DNA of 29,321 nt from Leptospiraceae bacterium UBA2033 (GTDB taxonomy: Bacteria > Spirochaetota > Leptospiria > Leptospirales > Leptospiraceae), in NCBI GenBank assembly GCA_002333425.1, contig DDBL01000231.1:1-29321 (forward strand). The letters are read 5' to 3'. A program made the translations under genes and the position numbers. The notes below the pieces were generated by a model. That model was given only the letters and a program-made list of their open reading frames with translations. It was not told the DNA's origin and did no database searches. This document shows positions 1 to 9,116 of this stretch, in pieces; position 1 is the first letter of the stretch; every line of letters begins with the position of its first letter.

Positions 1-95
1 AATGCTTTATAAATAGCAAAACACCCAATTCCAAAACTTAAATAAGCAGAAATAATTTTTCGATTTAAGCTGACTGAATATTTTTTGGAATACAC
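1..95 (-). CDS. Partial N-terminus of a probable membrane-anchored protein (cut by window edge)
   Basis: Reading leftward from a GTG at 95-93, the frame stays open for 31 codons to the window edge. The predicted start reads MYSKKYSVSLNRKII, then a hydrophobic stretch (AYLSFGIGCFAIY). This is a basic leader followed by a transmembrane or signal-anchor segment. An AGGG lies about eight bases upstream of the GTG and could be the ribosome binding site. The gene would be divergent from the glycosyltransferase at 155. Only the first part is visible, so no function can be given, and it could still be a chance open frame. Confidence 0.4.
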   Translation of the reverse strand, partial: MYSKKYSVSLNRKIISAYLSFGIGCFAIYKA

Positions 96-154
96 AATTT
101 TTACCCTGATATTTATCTTTATTTTAAAATGATTCTGGTCAATCTTGATTTTGC

Positions 155-1312
155 ATGAAGAAAAAGATCGCACTTGTGTCGCCCATTTTTTCGCATCATA
201 TTTCGGGAGGAGCAGAAAAACATGCTCTTAATTTTGCGGAGCTTCTTTCTCAGGAATTTGAATTAGAGATTTTGTCTACACAGGCACTAGATTATATAAC
301 TTGGAAAAATGTAATTCCCCAAAAAGCGGAAAAGTTTGGAGAAGCGCTGATTCGTCGATTTCCTGTTAAACAAAGTCGAAGCATCAAGACATTCAACCGA
401 TTTCATGAAAAATTGATTCAAAAAATACCAGAAATTTCAGAAGAAGAAATGTTTCAGTGGATGAAATTACAAGGTCCTTATTGTCCCGAGTTAATTGATT
501 TTATTCATCAAAACGAAAATACTTATGATGTATTTATTTTTATGACTTATCTGTATTATACTACAATTTATGGGATTGAGAAAGTTAAGAACAAATCTAT
601 TTGTGTTACCACACTTCATGATGAGCCGCCAGCTTATTTTCCGATTTTTAAAAAAACTCTTACAAATGAAATTACATATTCATTTAATACACCAGAAGAG
701 AGAGATTTATTTAAAAAAATATATTCCTATGAACCGGAAAAATATTCTATTATTGGAATGCATATAGATGCTCCGTCGGTATTTTCCCTAAAGTCGCCTG
801 ACTTTGAGTATATACTTTATATTGGACGAATTGATGCCGGCAAAGGAGTGTTTACCCTTATCGAACAATTTACCGAGTGGAAGAACAAGTATAACTCCAA
901 TCTCAAATTAGTTTTAATTGGCGGTGGTGAACACGGATTAGCCGGAGAAAATGTGATTTTTACAGGTTACATTTCGGAAGAAGAAAAAGTAAACTATTTG
1001 AAACACACACTTTTTTTGGTGAATCCTTCTCATTTAGAAAGTTTTTCGATAGTGGTTATGGAATCTTGGTTGTTGGAAATTCCTGTTCTTGTCAATGCAG
1101 ATTCTGAAATTCTACGTGCGCATTGTAATCGGAGCAATGCTGGTTTGTATTACTCTGATCAAGATAGTTTTTCGGCTACTATGAATTATCTCCTATTAAA
1201 TTCTGACATTCGTCGTAAAATGGGGGCTAATGGCAAAAGATACGTAGAAATGAATTATACCAGAGATATAGTTCAAAAAAAATTATTTAGTCTTGTTAAC
1301 AGCATAAGTTGA
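155..1312 (+). CDS. Glycosyltransferase, GT-B fold, GT4-like
   Basis: Predicted cytoplasmic sugar transferase of 385 residues that would move a nucleotide-activated sugar onto a glycan or lipid acceptor; the acceptor is unknown. The N-terminal half starts with the usual first strand and glycine loop (KKKIALVSPIF then SGGAEKHALNFAELL). The C-terminal nucleotide-sugar domain has YIGRIDAGKGVFTLIEQF, then the E-x7-E retaining-GT signature with E295 and E303 in ESFSIVVME. There is no signal peptide or membrane segment. No good Shine-Dalgarno precedes the ATG, but the start matches the family N-terminus. The stop abuts the stop of the convergent ICMT-like gene with no bases between, and a weak inverted repeat (TTTAGTC at 1286-1292, GACTAAA at 1311-1317) spans the junction. 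Family membership is clear; the substrate is not. Confidence 0.9.
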   Translation: MKKKIALVSPIFSHHISGGAEKHALNFAELLSQEFELEILSTQALDYITWKNVIPQKAEKFGEALIRRFPVKQSRSIKTFNRFHEKLIQKIPEISEEEMFQWMKLQGPYCPELIDFIHQNENTYDVFIFMTYLYYTTIYGIEKVKNKSICVTTLHDEPPAYFPIFKKTLTNEITYSFNTPEERDLFKKIYSYEPEKYSIIGMHIDAPSVFSLKSPDFEYILYIGRIDAGKGVFTLIEQFTEWKNKYNSNLKLVLIGGGEHGLAGENVIFTGYISEEEKVNYLKHTLFLVNPSHLESFSIVVMESWLLEIPVLVNADSEILRAHCNRSNAGLYYSDQDSFSATMNYLLLNSDIRRKMGANGKRYVEMNYTRDIVQKKLFSLVNSIS

Positions 1313-1903
1313 CTAAAACACAAAAGGGATAAATCTTTTTTTATTTTGAAAATGTTCTTTATAATAAGGATTTTGCATTAAGGCGGCTTCTTCTTGTCTA
1401 ATTCTGAAATACAAAATACAAAAATTACAAACACTGAAAAATAAAAAGGACAAATAAGCTTGATGTAAAAGAGAAATGGAAGCGATTTCTAGGATTACAA
1501 TTAGATAATTTGGATGTCTGATGTATTTGTACAAACCATTTTTGCAAATACTTTCTTTGGATTTTGTATCGAATACAACTTTTACGTTCCAATTTTGACG
1601 AAGTGTGGTAAGCACACTGATTCGCATGATAAGACATATTGTATAAACAAAGAGGCAAATCAGACCTAACCACAAATCAAAATTTCGATTGAATACTAAA
1701 ATTTCGATTGGAACGATTATTAGAAATGAACTATGAAGAATTACAAATAAAAAGAAAAATGGTTCTTTTGCAATTTGTAAATTAGGCTCTGACTTTCGTT
1801 TGGCTAGATTTTGTTTTGCGAGTCTAAGCTCGAATAGACGAAATACAATTGTGGTAAACCATACTGCAAAGAAAAATAGGTAACTTGATTTTAATTCGTA
1901 CAT
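1313..1903 (-). CDS. Isoprenylcysteine carboxyl methyltransferase (ICMT)-family membrane protein
   Basis: A 196-residue integral membrane protein with about four to five hydrophobic segments. Its C-terminal part carries the ICMT/PEMT family signature: NGLYKYIRHPNYL, then a hydrophobic hairpin, then RIRQEEAAL and YYKEHFQNKKRFIPFVF. In the family the RHPxY and E-E residues lie at the SAM-binding site. Bacterial members are mostly uncharacterised methyltransferases that act on lipids or small hydrophobic compounds, because bacteria lack prenylated CaaX proteins. The start codon overlaps the stop of the upstream lipoprotein gene (TAATG), which implies translational coupling. It converges on the glycosyltransferase. 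Family assignment is firm; the reaction is inferred only. Confidence 0.85.
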   Translation of the reverse strand: MYELKSSYLFFFAVWFTTIVFRLFELRLAKQNLAKRKSEPNLQIAKEPFFFLFVILHSSFLIIVPIEILVFNRNFDLWLGLICLFVYTICLIMRISVLTTLRQNWNVKVVFDTKSKESICKNGLYKYIRHPNYLIVILEIASISLLHQAYLSFLFFSVCNFCILYFRIRQEEAALMQNPYYKEHFQNKKRFIPFVF

Positions 1904-2718
1904 TAATTGACTCTAATAGTGCAATCACCCTTACCCGCAGTTAATAGGTATTGAACAGTGTAGAATTTTGAATTGATAGGAATGGTTGGATTAAAAACAA
2001 GAGTTGTTCCATCTGCACTAAATTCAGAGGGAACGCAAGAAGAGGAGAATACAAGAACGCTAGTAAGAGTCGCACAGGTTACACTAATTTTATTTAGAGC
2101 ACCATCATTCGTATAAGGATCTGTGTAAAGTAAATCCGAGCGAAATGCTTTAGTGCCAATTCCTGTGTAAGTGATTGTTTTGTTTGTTCCAGTTCCTACT
2201 GCTGTTTCTGCTCCATAAATTCCTTTGTAGGCTCCATAACAATCTATGAAAAAATCTTGTCCTTCGCAGTTAACGCCTGATTTTTTATCGAAGCTATTGC
2301 AAGAACCACCGTTGTTGGAAACAGATAAAACACCACTGATTGCGCCTTGTGGAACTTTGACTTTGAGTTCAGTTTCTGTTGCAAAATCCACCTGGGCTTG
2401 CACGTCATTGAATAAAACAGTGTTGCCTGTCGTTGATGGGATGAAATTTTTCCCTGTAATTGTTACGATTGTAGGATCAAAAGTTGCTTGAACGAAACCA
2501 AAGGAAGGCGGTGTTGTGAAGTTCGGATTCCCTCTTTTAGGTTCAATATTATAGATAGTGGGGCTATAGGGAGTTTTTCCACCGATGAGATAGGCAATGT
2601 AGGGATTGGTTGTAGTAGTGTCGTCTTTACACGAATAAAAAAAAGTGATGAGTAGTACGAATAGAATTTTTGCAAGCATACCATTCATTCTAATTTGAAA
2701 TCTTAAATTGCAAGACAT
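1903..2718 (-). CDS. Putative lipoprotein with IPT/TIG domain
   Basis: A probable surface or periplasmic lipoprotein. After a short leader come a hydrophobic stretch (LAKILFVLLITF) and the lipobox-like FYSC, with Cys30 in this numbering. The true start may be Met11 (2688) or Met14 (2679), which would give a more usual signal length; none of the three has a clear Shine-Dalgarno. Residues about 50-140 look like an immunoglobulin-like TIG/IPT domain: PTIYNIEPKRGNP, then VTITGKNFIPSTTGNTVLFN, then ELKVKVPQGAISGVLSVSN. The rest is beta-rich with several Cys and no recognised domain. TIG domains are common in spirochaete surface lipoproteins, but nothing here gives a ligand. It is co-transcribed with the ICMT-like gene through a one-base stop/start overlap. 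Confidence 0.8.
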   Translation of the reverse strand: MSCNLRFQIRMNGMLAKILFVLLITFFYSCKDDTTTTNPYIAYLIGGKTPYSPTIYNIEPKRGNPNFTTPPSFGFVQATFDPTIVTITGKNFIPSTTGNTVLFNDVQAQVDFATETELKVKVPQGAISGVLSVSNNGGSCNSFDKKSGVNCEGQDFFIDCYGAYKGIYGAETAVGTGTNKTITYTGIGTKAFRSDLLYTDPYTNDGALNKISVTCATLTSVLVFSSSCVPSEFSADGTTLVFNPTIPINSKFYTVQYLLTAGKGDCTIRVN

Positions 2719-2748
2719 TTTCGCAAACCCAGTTAAACTTTTTCCGAC

Positions 2749-2777
2749 TTGACTTAATCTCTAGATGGATGTGGATT
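2749..2777 (+). promoter_or_regulatory. Candidate promoter for the DUF1566 / A2M unit
   Basis: TTGACT at 2749-2754 is a good -35 match. A weak -10 (TGGATT, 2772-2777) follows after 17 bases. The -10 lies almost against the ribosome binding site, so the leader would be very short. The same TTGACTTAAT opening occurs upstream of the ankyrin gene at 26731. This rests on pattern matching only. Confidence 0.3.
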
Positions 2778-2794
2778 AAGGATAGAGGTCACTT

Positions 2795-3355
2795 ATGAAA
2801 CAAGTTTTATTTTTCCTACTTACATTTACGTTGTATGCACAATCTCCAGCATCTAATTCGACAACAAGTCCAGAAAAAGAAGCGGATGCAAAATCTACTG
2901 AGCTCGTGAAAGAAACCAAAAAAGAGGAAGCAAAGATTACTTCTAAAGTAGCAACTCCCGCACCTGTCAAAAAAGAACTTCCACCTTTACAAAAAGACGG
3001 AGGTTTTTTTGTTTTAAATAATTTAAAATGGCAAGCGGATAATATCACAAAAAAATCATACTTAGTTGGAAAACAAGAATGCGAGAAAGATGGTTTGCGA
3101 CTTCCGACTAGAGATGAATTAGTGGATGCCTATTTTTCAAAACACCCTGAATTTAGAACACCAAGTGGATACTATCTATCAAGCAATAGAAGGGCAAGTG
3201 ATAGATCACATATTTGGTATGTAAATTTTGACAATGGTCATCATAACTCTGGCTCTTTAACTCGCGAATACAATGTGCGTTGTGTTAAATCCGAGCCAAA
3301 ACAACAAGACACTGCACCTAACAAACCAGAAGCTCCAAGCGATACTAAAAAATAA
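2795..3355 (+). CDS. Secreted DUF1566 (Lcl C-terminal-like) domain protein
   Basis: A 186-residue exported protein. A classical signal peptide (MKQVLFFLLTFTLYAQ) is followed by a charged, Lys/Glu-rich linker (about residues 20-65) and a C-terminal DUF1566-type domain with a C-type-lectin-like fold. Visible landmarks are LKWQADNI, CEKDGLRLPTRDELVDAYF, GYYLSSNRR, IWYVNFDNG and the closing YNVRCVKSEP. DUF1566 domains occur in adhesins such as the Legionella collagen-like protein and in many secreted proteins of unknown role. GAGGT five bases before the ATG supports the start. The alpha-2-macroglobulin gene begins 24 bases downstream, so the two are probably one transcript and may act together in the periplasm or at the surface; that link is inference. 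Confidence 0.85.
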   Translation: MKQVLFFLLTFTLYAQSPASNSTTSPEKEADAKSTELVKETKKEEAKITSKVATPAPVKKELPPLQKDGGFFVLNNLKWQADNITKKSYLVGKQECEKDGLRLPTRDELVDAYFSKHPEFRTPSGYYLSSNRRASDRSHIWYVNFDNGHHNSGSLTREYNVRCVKSEPKQQDTAPNKPEAPSDTKK

Positions 3356-3379
3356 TTTTACTTTTTAAAAAGGACTCCA

Positions 3380-6300
3380 ATGAAAAAATTCTCTTATCTA
3401 CTTCTATTTTCTTTTTTAGGTATATTCTCGTTATCCGCTCAAGAAAAAATTGGGATTACAAGTTTTTCTCCTGAGGGACTTGTAAAAAATGTCAAACAAG
3501 TAAAAGTCAACTTTTCAACTCAGATGGTTCCATTTGGAAATCCTAGAGTGAAAACAGATCAATTTGAAATAAATTGTCCAGTTGACGGGAAAGGAAGATG
3601 GATAGATGAAAAAACTTTTGTCTATGAGTTTCCGAATGAATTAGAGGCTGGTATTGTTTGCAAATTTCATTTGAAGTCAGATGTCAAAACGTTAGCCGGA
3701 AAAGAAATTTCAGGGAAAAAAGAATTTAGTTTTTCTACTGGTGGTCCCGCTATTTTAAGCACAAATCCTTATGAGGGAAGTTCTGTGGATGAAGAGCAGA
3801 TATTTATTCTCAAGTTGGATACAGAAATTAAAGAAAGTAGTTTAGAAAATCGACTAACCTTTGAAGTAGAAGGAATCAAGGAAAGAGTTGCGGCTACTAT
3901 TATTAAGCCGTCATCAGCTTCTGAAATTCTAAAAGCAGAGTATGGAGAAAAGTATAAGACAGAAAAATTGCTTATTGTTAAGTCGAAACTTAGATTTCCA
4001 AATAGAGCAAAAGTAAGTCTGATTTGGGGAAAAGGAATTGAATCAAAATCGGGAGTCAAAACGGAAGAAGATAGAGTTCTTGCGTATTCCGCGAGAGCGG
4101 CTTTCGTAGCTGATTTTTCTTGTGATAGGGAAAATAAAAATGCAGGTTGTATTCCAATTTCTAATTTCTATGTAAATTTCACTAGTCCTATTCTAAAATC
4201 AGAGACGAAGAAAATTACTTTAGAATCAGGGGGAAAAACATGGACTGCTAAATACCGTGGTGATTCGGGAGAAGACGCAGAAGCTGATGGGGGAACGGTA
4301 TACGGAATTTTTTTTGAAGGACCTTTTCCCGAAGAAACAAAATTTAGATTAGACATTCCGAATTCTCTTAGGGATGAAACAGGAAGAAAACTTTCTAATG
4401 TTAATAAATTTCCACTCGAAGTAAAATCTGACAAATATCCACCACTCGCCAAGTTCTCAGGGAGTTTCGGAATCATTGAATTAGAGGCAGAACCACTGTT
4501 ACCCGTTACACTTCGTAACTTAGACAAAGAAGTAAAAGCGAAAGTCATTAAGATGACAGGAGAAGGTGGTGGTTTTTTCAGTAATCTATTTGGGAAAAAA
4601 ATCAAAATTACTCCTGAGAATATTCTAACTTGGTTAAAAAAAGTTCATAAAGCAGAGAGAGACAAATCTATATTTGCCGGCGAGTCAAATGCAAATTCTT
4701 TTAACATCCCAAAACCAAATGGAGAAAAGGCATTTGAAGTTGTGGGAATTCCTCTGAAAGAACCAGGATTTTTTGTGGTCGAAATTGAAAGTGAAAAATT
4801 GGGAAATTCTCTTTTAGAAAAAAAAGGAAAGATGTATGTTCCAACCTCGGCGCTTGTTACCAATATGGCAGTTCACTTTAAATGGGGAGGCGAAAATTCT
4901 ATTGTTTGGGTGACTTCTCTAAACAAAGCTGAACCAGTCGCAGATGCAAAAATTTCGATTCGAGATTGTAAAAATAATCTAATCGCACAAGGTCAGACTG
5001 ATATTAGCGGCATATTAAAATTAGGCGGCATTTCTCAAAGTAAAGTGCCTAATTGCTCTTATTCTACGTATGACAATGGGCTTTTGGTGATTGCCGAAAA
5101 GGAAAAAGATTTATCTTTCGTACATTCAAGTTGGGACAATGGAATTGAGAATTGGAGATTTAATCTCACTGGAAGTTCTTCGGATGGAAATTCCATTGCA
5201 CATACTATTTTAGATAGAACGCTTCTTCGTGTCGGAGAGACAGTCCACATGAAACATGTTCTCAGAAGTCACAGTATGAAAGGAATATCACTTTCGTCTC
5301 CAGCAATACTTCCAACTAAAATGAAGATCGTACACGTTGGGTCTGACCAGGAATACAATGTAAATTTAAAATGGACCGGAGGATTTTCAGAAGCCGAGTG
5401 GAAAATACCCAAACAAGCAAAATTAGGAACGTATACCATTAGCCTCTACAAGGGAGACAGAGCTTTTTATACAGGAGAATTCAAAGTCCAAGAGTTTCGT
5501 GTCCCAATGATGAAAGCTATGATAAAAGGACCGACCGAAAAACTAGTGAGACCAAAATCATTTGTTGTGGATTTAATTGTAAATTATCTTTCTGGCGGAC
5601 CTGCTGGTGGACTAGCTGTAAAAGTAAAGACTTGGTTTAGAGATACTTACCTGGGTGAGTTTGAAGGATTTGAAGAATATATATTTGCAAATGGAAGGCT
5701 CAAAGAAGGCAAACGTAAGTTAGCCTCAACTAGAAATTATTATGAGGAAGAATCAGAAGAAACCGATTCTACGAACACAGTAAATTCTAACATTAAATCA
5801 CAAGATCTTTCCCTAGATAAATTAGGATCTGCCAAAGCGGATATTAAGGATATACCTCAAAAAGATAACCCACAAGAAGTAGTAACAGAATTAGAATACC
5901 GAGACCCAGTTGGGGAAATACAAACAGTATCCACTACCATTCCCATTTATCCAGGAAGATATTTAGTTGGACTCAAGTCAGAAGGTTGGGCGGCATCTAA
6001 GGATGGAGTAAAAATCTTTGCCGCAGTTGTGGATAATGCAGGTAAGCCGAAAGCAGGCGTTGATGTAAATATAGATTTACTTGGTCGTAAGACGATTACA
6101 CATCGCAAGAGACTTGTGGGTGGATTTTATTCTTATGATTCTATCGAAGAAGTAAAGAAGTATGTTACCTTCTGCAAAGGAAAGACCGACGCGAAAGGGC
6201 TTCTTGTTTGTAAAAAAGAATCTCCTGTAACAGGAGAAGTAATTTTCCAAGCATCTATTACAGATAGTGCGGATAATGACGTGTTTGCTTATAAGGAAGT

Positions 6301-9001
6301 CTATGTAACTGGAAAGGATTCTTGGTTTAATGTTTCTGACCATGACAGGATGGACGTTCTACCCGAAAAGAAAACCTATGAATCAGGAGAAACAGCAAAG
6401 TTTCAAATTCGTATGCCTTTCAAAACTGCAAATGCACTGATTAGCGTTGAAAGAGAAGGGGTAATTGACTATTATATTAAACAAGTTAGTTCAGATAATC
6501 CGTTCGTCGAAGTACCTATAAAGCCACAGTATGCGCCTAACGTATTTGTATCTGTTCTAGCTGTTCGAGGTAGGGTAGGAGAAATTAAACCAACTGCGCT
6601 TGTGGATTTAGGACGACCTTCCTATCGGTTAGGAATTGCAGGTATCAAAGTAGGTTGGAAAGCTCATGAACTAAAAGTAAGTGTGAAGACAGACAGACCC
6701 GTATTCAAAGTGCGAGAGAAGGCAACTGTGACCGTAAATGTGCGAACTGCCGATGGTGGGAAGTTGCCGGATAATAGCGATATTGCTCTTGTTGCTCTAG
6801 ATGAAGGACTTTTAGAACTAATGCCAAACAATACTTGGGAGCTACTTCGTGCTATGATGAACGAACGAGGTCTTGAGGTTAATACTGCTACTGCGCAAAT
6901 GCAAGTAGTGGGAAGAAGACATTTTGGTCTGAAAGCACTACCGCCCGGTGGAGGTGGCGGAAAAGATTCTAGTCGGGAACTTTTCGATACTCTGCTTTTA
7001 TGGAAGGCGAGTGTGAAACTAAATTCATCCGGTCAAGCGGAGGTAGTAGTTCCACTCAATGATTCACTCACTCGTTTTAAAATTGTAGCGATTGCAACGG
7101 GTGGGGACAAATACTTTGGAACTGGTAGCACTTCGATTCGAGTCACTCAGGATTTGATGCTTTTACCCGGATTACCACAATTAGCCCATGAAGGAGACTT
7201 GTTTAATCCATCGTTTACTGTGCGTAATGCGTCAGACAAAGCTATGAAAGTCGAAGTAGGTGGAACTATTTCCAGTATCAAAGAAACGATAGACAAACAG
7301 TCATTATCCTTATCTGCTGGAGAGTCAAAAGAAATATCTTGGTCAGTTCAAATTCCCTATGGAGTAGAGAAACTAGTTTATGAATTTTCTGCAAAATCGG
7401 ATAATGGAGCTACGGATAAGGTTAAATTTACTCAGAAAATAGTCCAAGCAATTCCCGTTCGAGTTCAACAGGCAACACTGCTTCAAGTGGAAAATGAATA
7501 TACAATGACAGTCGAAAAACCTTCCGATGCACTCGAAGGTAGAGGTGGGGTAAATGTAGTGTATGCGAAGAGTCTATTGGAGGGACTGACTGGAGTGCAG
7601 GATTACATGAAAAAGTATCCTTATACTTGTCTTGAACAACAGACTTCTAAAGTGGTTGTTTTAAAAGACAAACAAGGCTGGCAGAATTTGATGAATGCAC
7701 TTCCATCATACTTAGATAGTGATGGTCTTGCAAAATTTTTTCCGAATAGCTATTACGGCAATCCAACATTAACCGCTTACCTATTGGCTATTTCGAATGA
7801 AGCGGGTTATGAAATTCCTTCCGAGAGTAAGGAGTTTATGCTTTCTGGACTTGCTAGTTTTGTAGAAGGTAGACTCTATCGAGAAGGCTCTCTTCCTACT
7901 GCAGATCTAACCATTCGTAAACTAAATGCAATCGAAGCTCTTGCTAGATTTGGAAAAGCGAAGCCAGAGCATCTAACAACTTTATCGATCCAACCAAACT
8001 TACTTCCCACTTCGGCAGTGCTAGATTGGTGGAGTGTTTTGTATAAACTGCAAAGTATTCCAAAACGTAACGAACATATTGTGCAAGCTGAGCAGATACT
8101 CAGGAGTAGACTCAACTTACAGGGAACTACGATGAAGTTTACGACGGAGGAGAACGATTTCCTCTGGTGGCTAATGGTGTCCCCAGATCAAAATGCAGTT
8201 CGATTATTACTCAACTTAGTAAATTTAAAAAAATGGAAAGAAGATGTTCCCCGAATTGTGAGAGGGGCATTGTCTAGACAAAGAAAAGGAAGTTGGGATC
8301 TGACAACTGCAAATGCTTGGGGCATAGTTGCATTTGAAAAATTCTCTAAGGAATATGAAAAAGAACCTGTGGGTGGGGAAAGTTTCGGAGTGTTAAATGA
8401 TGAGACAAAGTCTACCGATTGGAAAGTTACACCGAAAGGCTCTACGCTGAGTTTTCCTTGGGCAAGTTCAGCAAAGGAATTAAAACTCAGCCACAATGGA
8501 ACTGGTAAACCTTGGGCGACCATCCAAAGCACGGCGGCTGTCGCTTTAAAATCTGCGGTTTCGAACGGTTATACAATCGAAAAGACAATCACTCCGCTTG
8601 AGAAGAGAGGTTTATTTGGTATAGGCGCTAGTCTTAAACGAGGTGACTTGGTTCGTATAACGCTCAAAGTAAAAGCAGATGCTGATATGACTTGGGTTGT
8701 GATTAACGATCCGATTCCTACCGGTGCGTCTATCTTGGGTGGTGGCGGCTCACGAGATTCTGCCAGTGCTACAATGGGTGAAAAAAAATCTGGCTGGGCT
8801 TATCCAACTTTCGAGGAGAGATCCTTTGAATCCTACCGAGCGTATTATGAGTATTTGCCGGAAGGAGAGATCACTATTGAATATACAATTCGTCTCAACC
8901 AAGACGGTAAATTTAGCTTACCCGCTACACGAGTAGAGGCTATGTATTCTCCTGATATGTATGGAGAGTATCCGAATGCGGTTGTGGAGATAGAGAAATA
9001 G
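3380..9001 (+). CDS. Bacterial alpha-2-macroglobulin family protein with thioester motif
   Basis: A very large (1873-residue) exported protein of the bacterial alpha-2-macroglobulin / YfaS-MagD group (COG2373). Relatives trap proteases: cleavage of a bait region exposes an internal Cys-Gln thioester that bonds to the attacker. The signal peptide ends near LSAQ without a Cys, so the mature protein is probably a free periplasmic or secreted protein, unlike lipoprotein ECAM of E. coli. N-terminal Ig-like macroglobulin domains are followed by an acidic low-complexity insertion (about residues 780-835). A glycine-rich loop conserved in the family (ALPPGGGGG, near 1190) follows. The thioester is YPYTCLEQQ with Cys1417 and Gln1420, in an alpha-helical thioester domain, then a receptor-like C-terminus with another GGGG run. 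It is longer than E. coli YfaS (about 1530 residues). AAAGGA precedes the ATG. No pbpC (PBP1C), the usual partner, is visible here. Confidence 0.95.
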   Translation: MKKFSYLLLFSFLGIFSLSAQEKIGITSFSPEGLVKNVKQVKVNFSTQMVPFGNPRVKTDQFEINCPVDGKGRWIDEKTFVYEFPNELEAGIVCKFHLKSDVKTLAGKEISGKKEFSFSTGGPAILSTNPYEGSSVDEEQIFILKLDTEIKESSLENRLTFEVEGIKERVAATIIKPSSASEILKAEYGEKYKTEKLLIVKSKLRFPNRAKVSLIWGKGIESKSGVKTEEDRVLAYSARAAFVADFSCDRENKNAGCIPISNFYVNFTSPILKSETKKITLESGGKTWTAKYRGDSGEDAEADGGTVYGIFFEGPFPEETKFRLDIPNSLRDETGRKLSNVNKFPLEVKSDKYPPLAKFSGSFGIIELEAEPLLPVTLRNLDKEVKAKVIKMTGEGGGFFSNLFGKKIKITPENILTWLKKVHKAERDKSIFAGESNANSFNIPKPNGEKAFEVVGIPLKEPGFFVVEIESEKLGNSLLEKKGKMYVPTSALVTNMAVHFKWGGENSIVWVTSLNKAEPVADAKISIRDCKNNLIAQGQTDISGILKLGGISQSKVPNCSYSTYDNGLLVIAEKEKDLSFVHSSWDNGIENWRFNLTGSSSDGNSIAHTILDRTLLRVGETVHMKHVLRSHSMKGISLSSPAILPTKMKIVHVGSDQEYNVNLKWTGGFSEAEWKIPKQAKLGTYTISLYKGDRAFYTGEFKVQEFRVPMMKAMIKGPTEKLVRPKSFVVDLIVNYLSGGPAGGLAVKVKTWFRDTYLGEFEGFEEYIFANGRLKEGKRKLASTRNYYEEESEETDSTNTVNSNIKSQDLSLDKLGSAKADIKDIPQKDNPQEVVTELEYRDPVGEIQTVSTTIPIYPGRYLVGLKSEGWAASKDGVKIFAAVVDNAGKPKAGVDVNIDLLGRKTITHRKRLVGGFYSYDSIEEVKKYVTFCKGKTDAKGLLVCKKESPVTGEVIFQASITDSADNDVFAYKEVYVTGKDSWFNVSDHDRMDVLPEKKTYESGETAKFQIRMPFKTANALISVEREGVIDYYIKQVSSDNPFVEVPIKPQYAPNVFVSVLAVRGRVGEIKPTALVDLGRPSYRLGIAGIKVGWKAHELKVSVKTDRPVFKVREKATVTVNVRTADGGKLPDNSDIALVALDEGLLELMPNNTWELLRAMMNERGLEVNTATAQMQVVGRRHFGLKALPPGGGGGKDSSRELFDTLLLWKASVKLNSSGQAEVVVPLNDSLTRFKIVAIATGGDKYFGTGSTSIRVTQDLMLLPGLPQLAHEGDLFNPSFTVRNASDKAMKVEVGGTISSIKETIDKQSLSLSAGESKEISWSVQIPYGVEKLVYEFSAKSDNGATDKVKFTQKIVQAIPVRVQQATLLQVENEYTMTVEKPSDALEGRGGVNVVYAKSLLEGLTGVQDYMKKYPYTCLEQQTSKVVVLKDKQGWQNLMNALPSYLDSDGLAKFFPNSYYGNPTLTAYLLAISNEAGYEIPSESKEFMLSGLASFVEGRLYREGSLPTADLTIRKLNAIEALARFGKAKPEHLTTLSIQPNLLPTSAVLDWWSVLYKLQSIPKRNEHIVQAEQILRSRLNLQGTTMKFTTEENDFLWWLMVSPDQNAVRLLLNLVNLKKWKEDVPRIVRGALSRQRKGSWDLTTANAWGIVAFEKFSKEYEKEPVGGESFGVLNDETKSTDWKVTPKGSTLSFPWASSAKELKLSHNGTGKPWATIQSTAAVALKSAVSNGYTIEKTITPLEKRGLFGIGASLKRGDLVRITLKVKADADMTWVVINDPIPTGASILGGGGSRDSASATMGEKKSGWAYPTFEERSFESYRAYYEYLPEGEITIEYTIRLNQDGKFSLPATRVEAMYSPDMYGEYPNAVVEIEK

Positions 9002-9051
9002 ATATTTGCCACAGAGGCACAAAGACACAGAGAAAATAGGATAATGATTTT
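9002..9051. repeat. Degenerate CACAGAGGCACA-type intergenic sequence
   Basis: Positions 9008-9033 read as a purine-rich tandem-like string built on CACAGAGGCACA and GACACAGAGA. Similar strings recur between genes in many unrelated bacterial genomes and metagenomes; this is recalled and not searched. It lies directly after the alpha-2-macroglobulin stop and just before a half copy of the palindromic repeat. No coding potential is evident. Confidence 0.35.
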
Positions 9052-9102
9052 TAACTCAGTCACCCTCGAAATTTTCAATCGGGGGTCTATCTAGCTTAGA
9101 AC
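9052..9102 (+). repeat. Palindromic intergenic repeat, truncated (half) copy 1
   Basis: The stretch TAACTCAGTCACCCTCGAA, then a short loop, TCGGGGGTCT and TTAGAAC matches, in order, the left half of the full copy at 16476-16643 (TAACGTGA..., GTCACCCCCGAA, TCGGGGGTCT, TTAGAAC). It forms an imperfect hairpin between CCCTCGA and TCGGGGG. The right half (ATTCCCAA/TTGGGAAT hairpin and terminal TCACGTTA) is missing. Immediately downstream is a phosphatase gene remnant, so the truncation may mark a deletion junction. Confidence 0.7.
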
Positions 9103-9116
9103 GAAAAATTTTTGTT

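Noticed and set aside
5995..6343. Minus-strand open frames inside the alpha-2-macroglobulin gene
   Set aside because: They are shadows of the plus-strand coding sequence with no start signals or family similarity.
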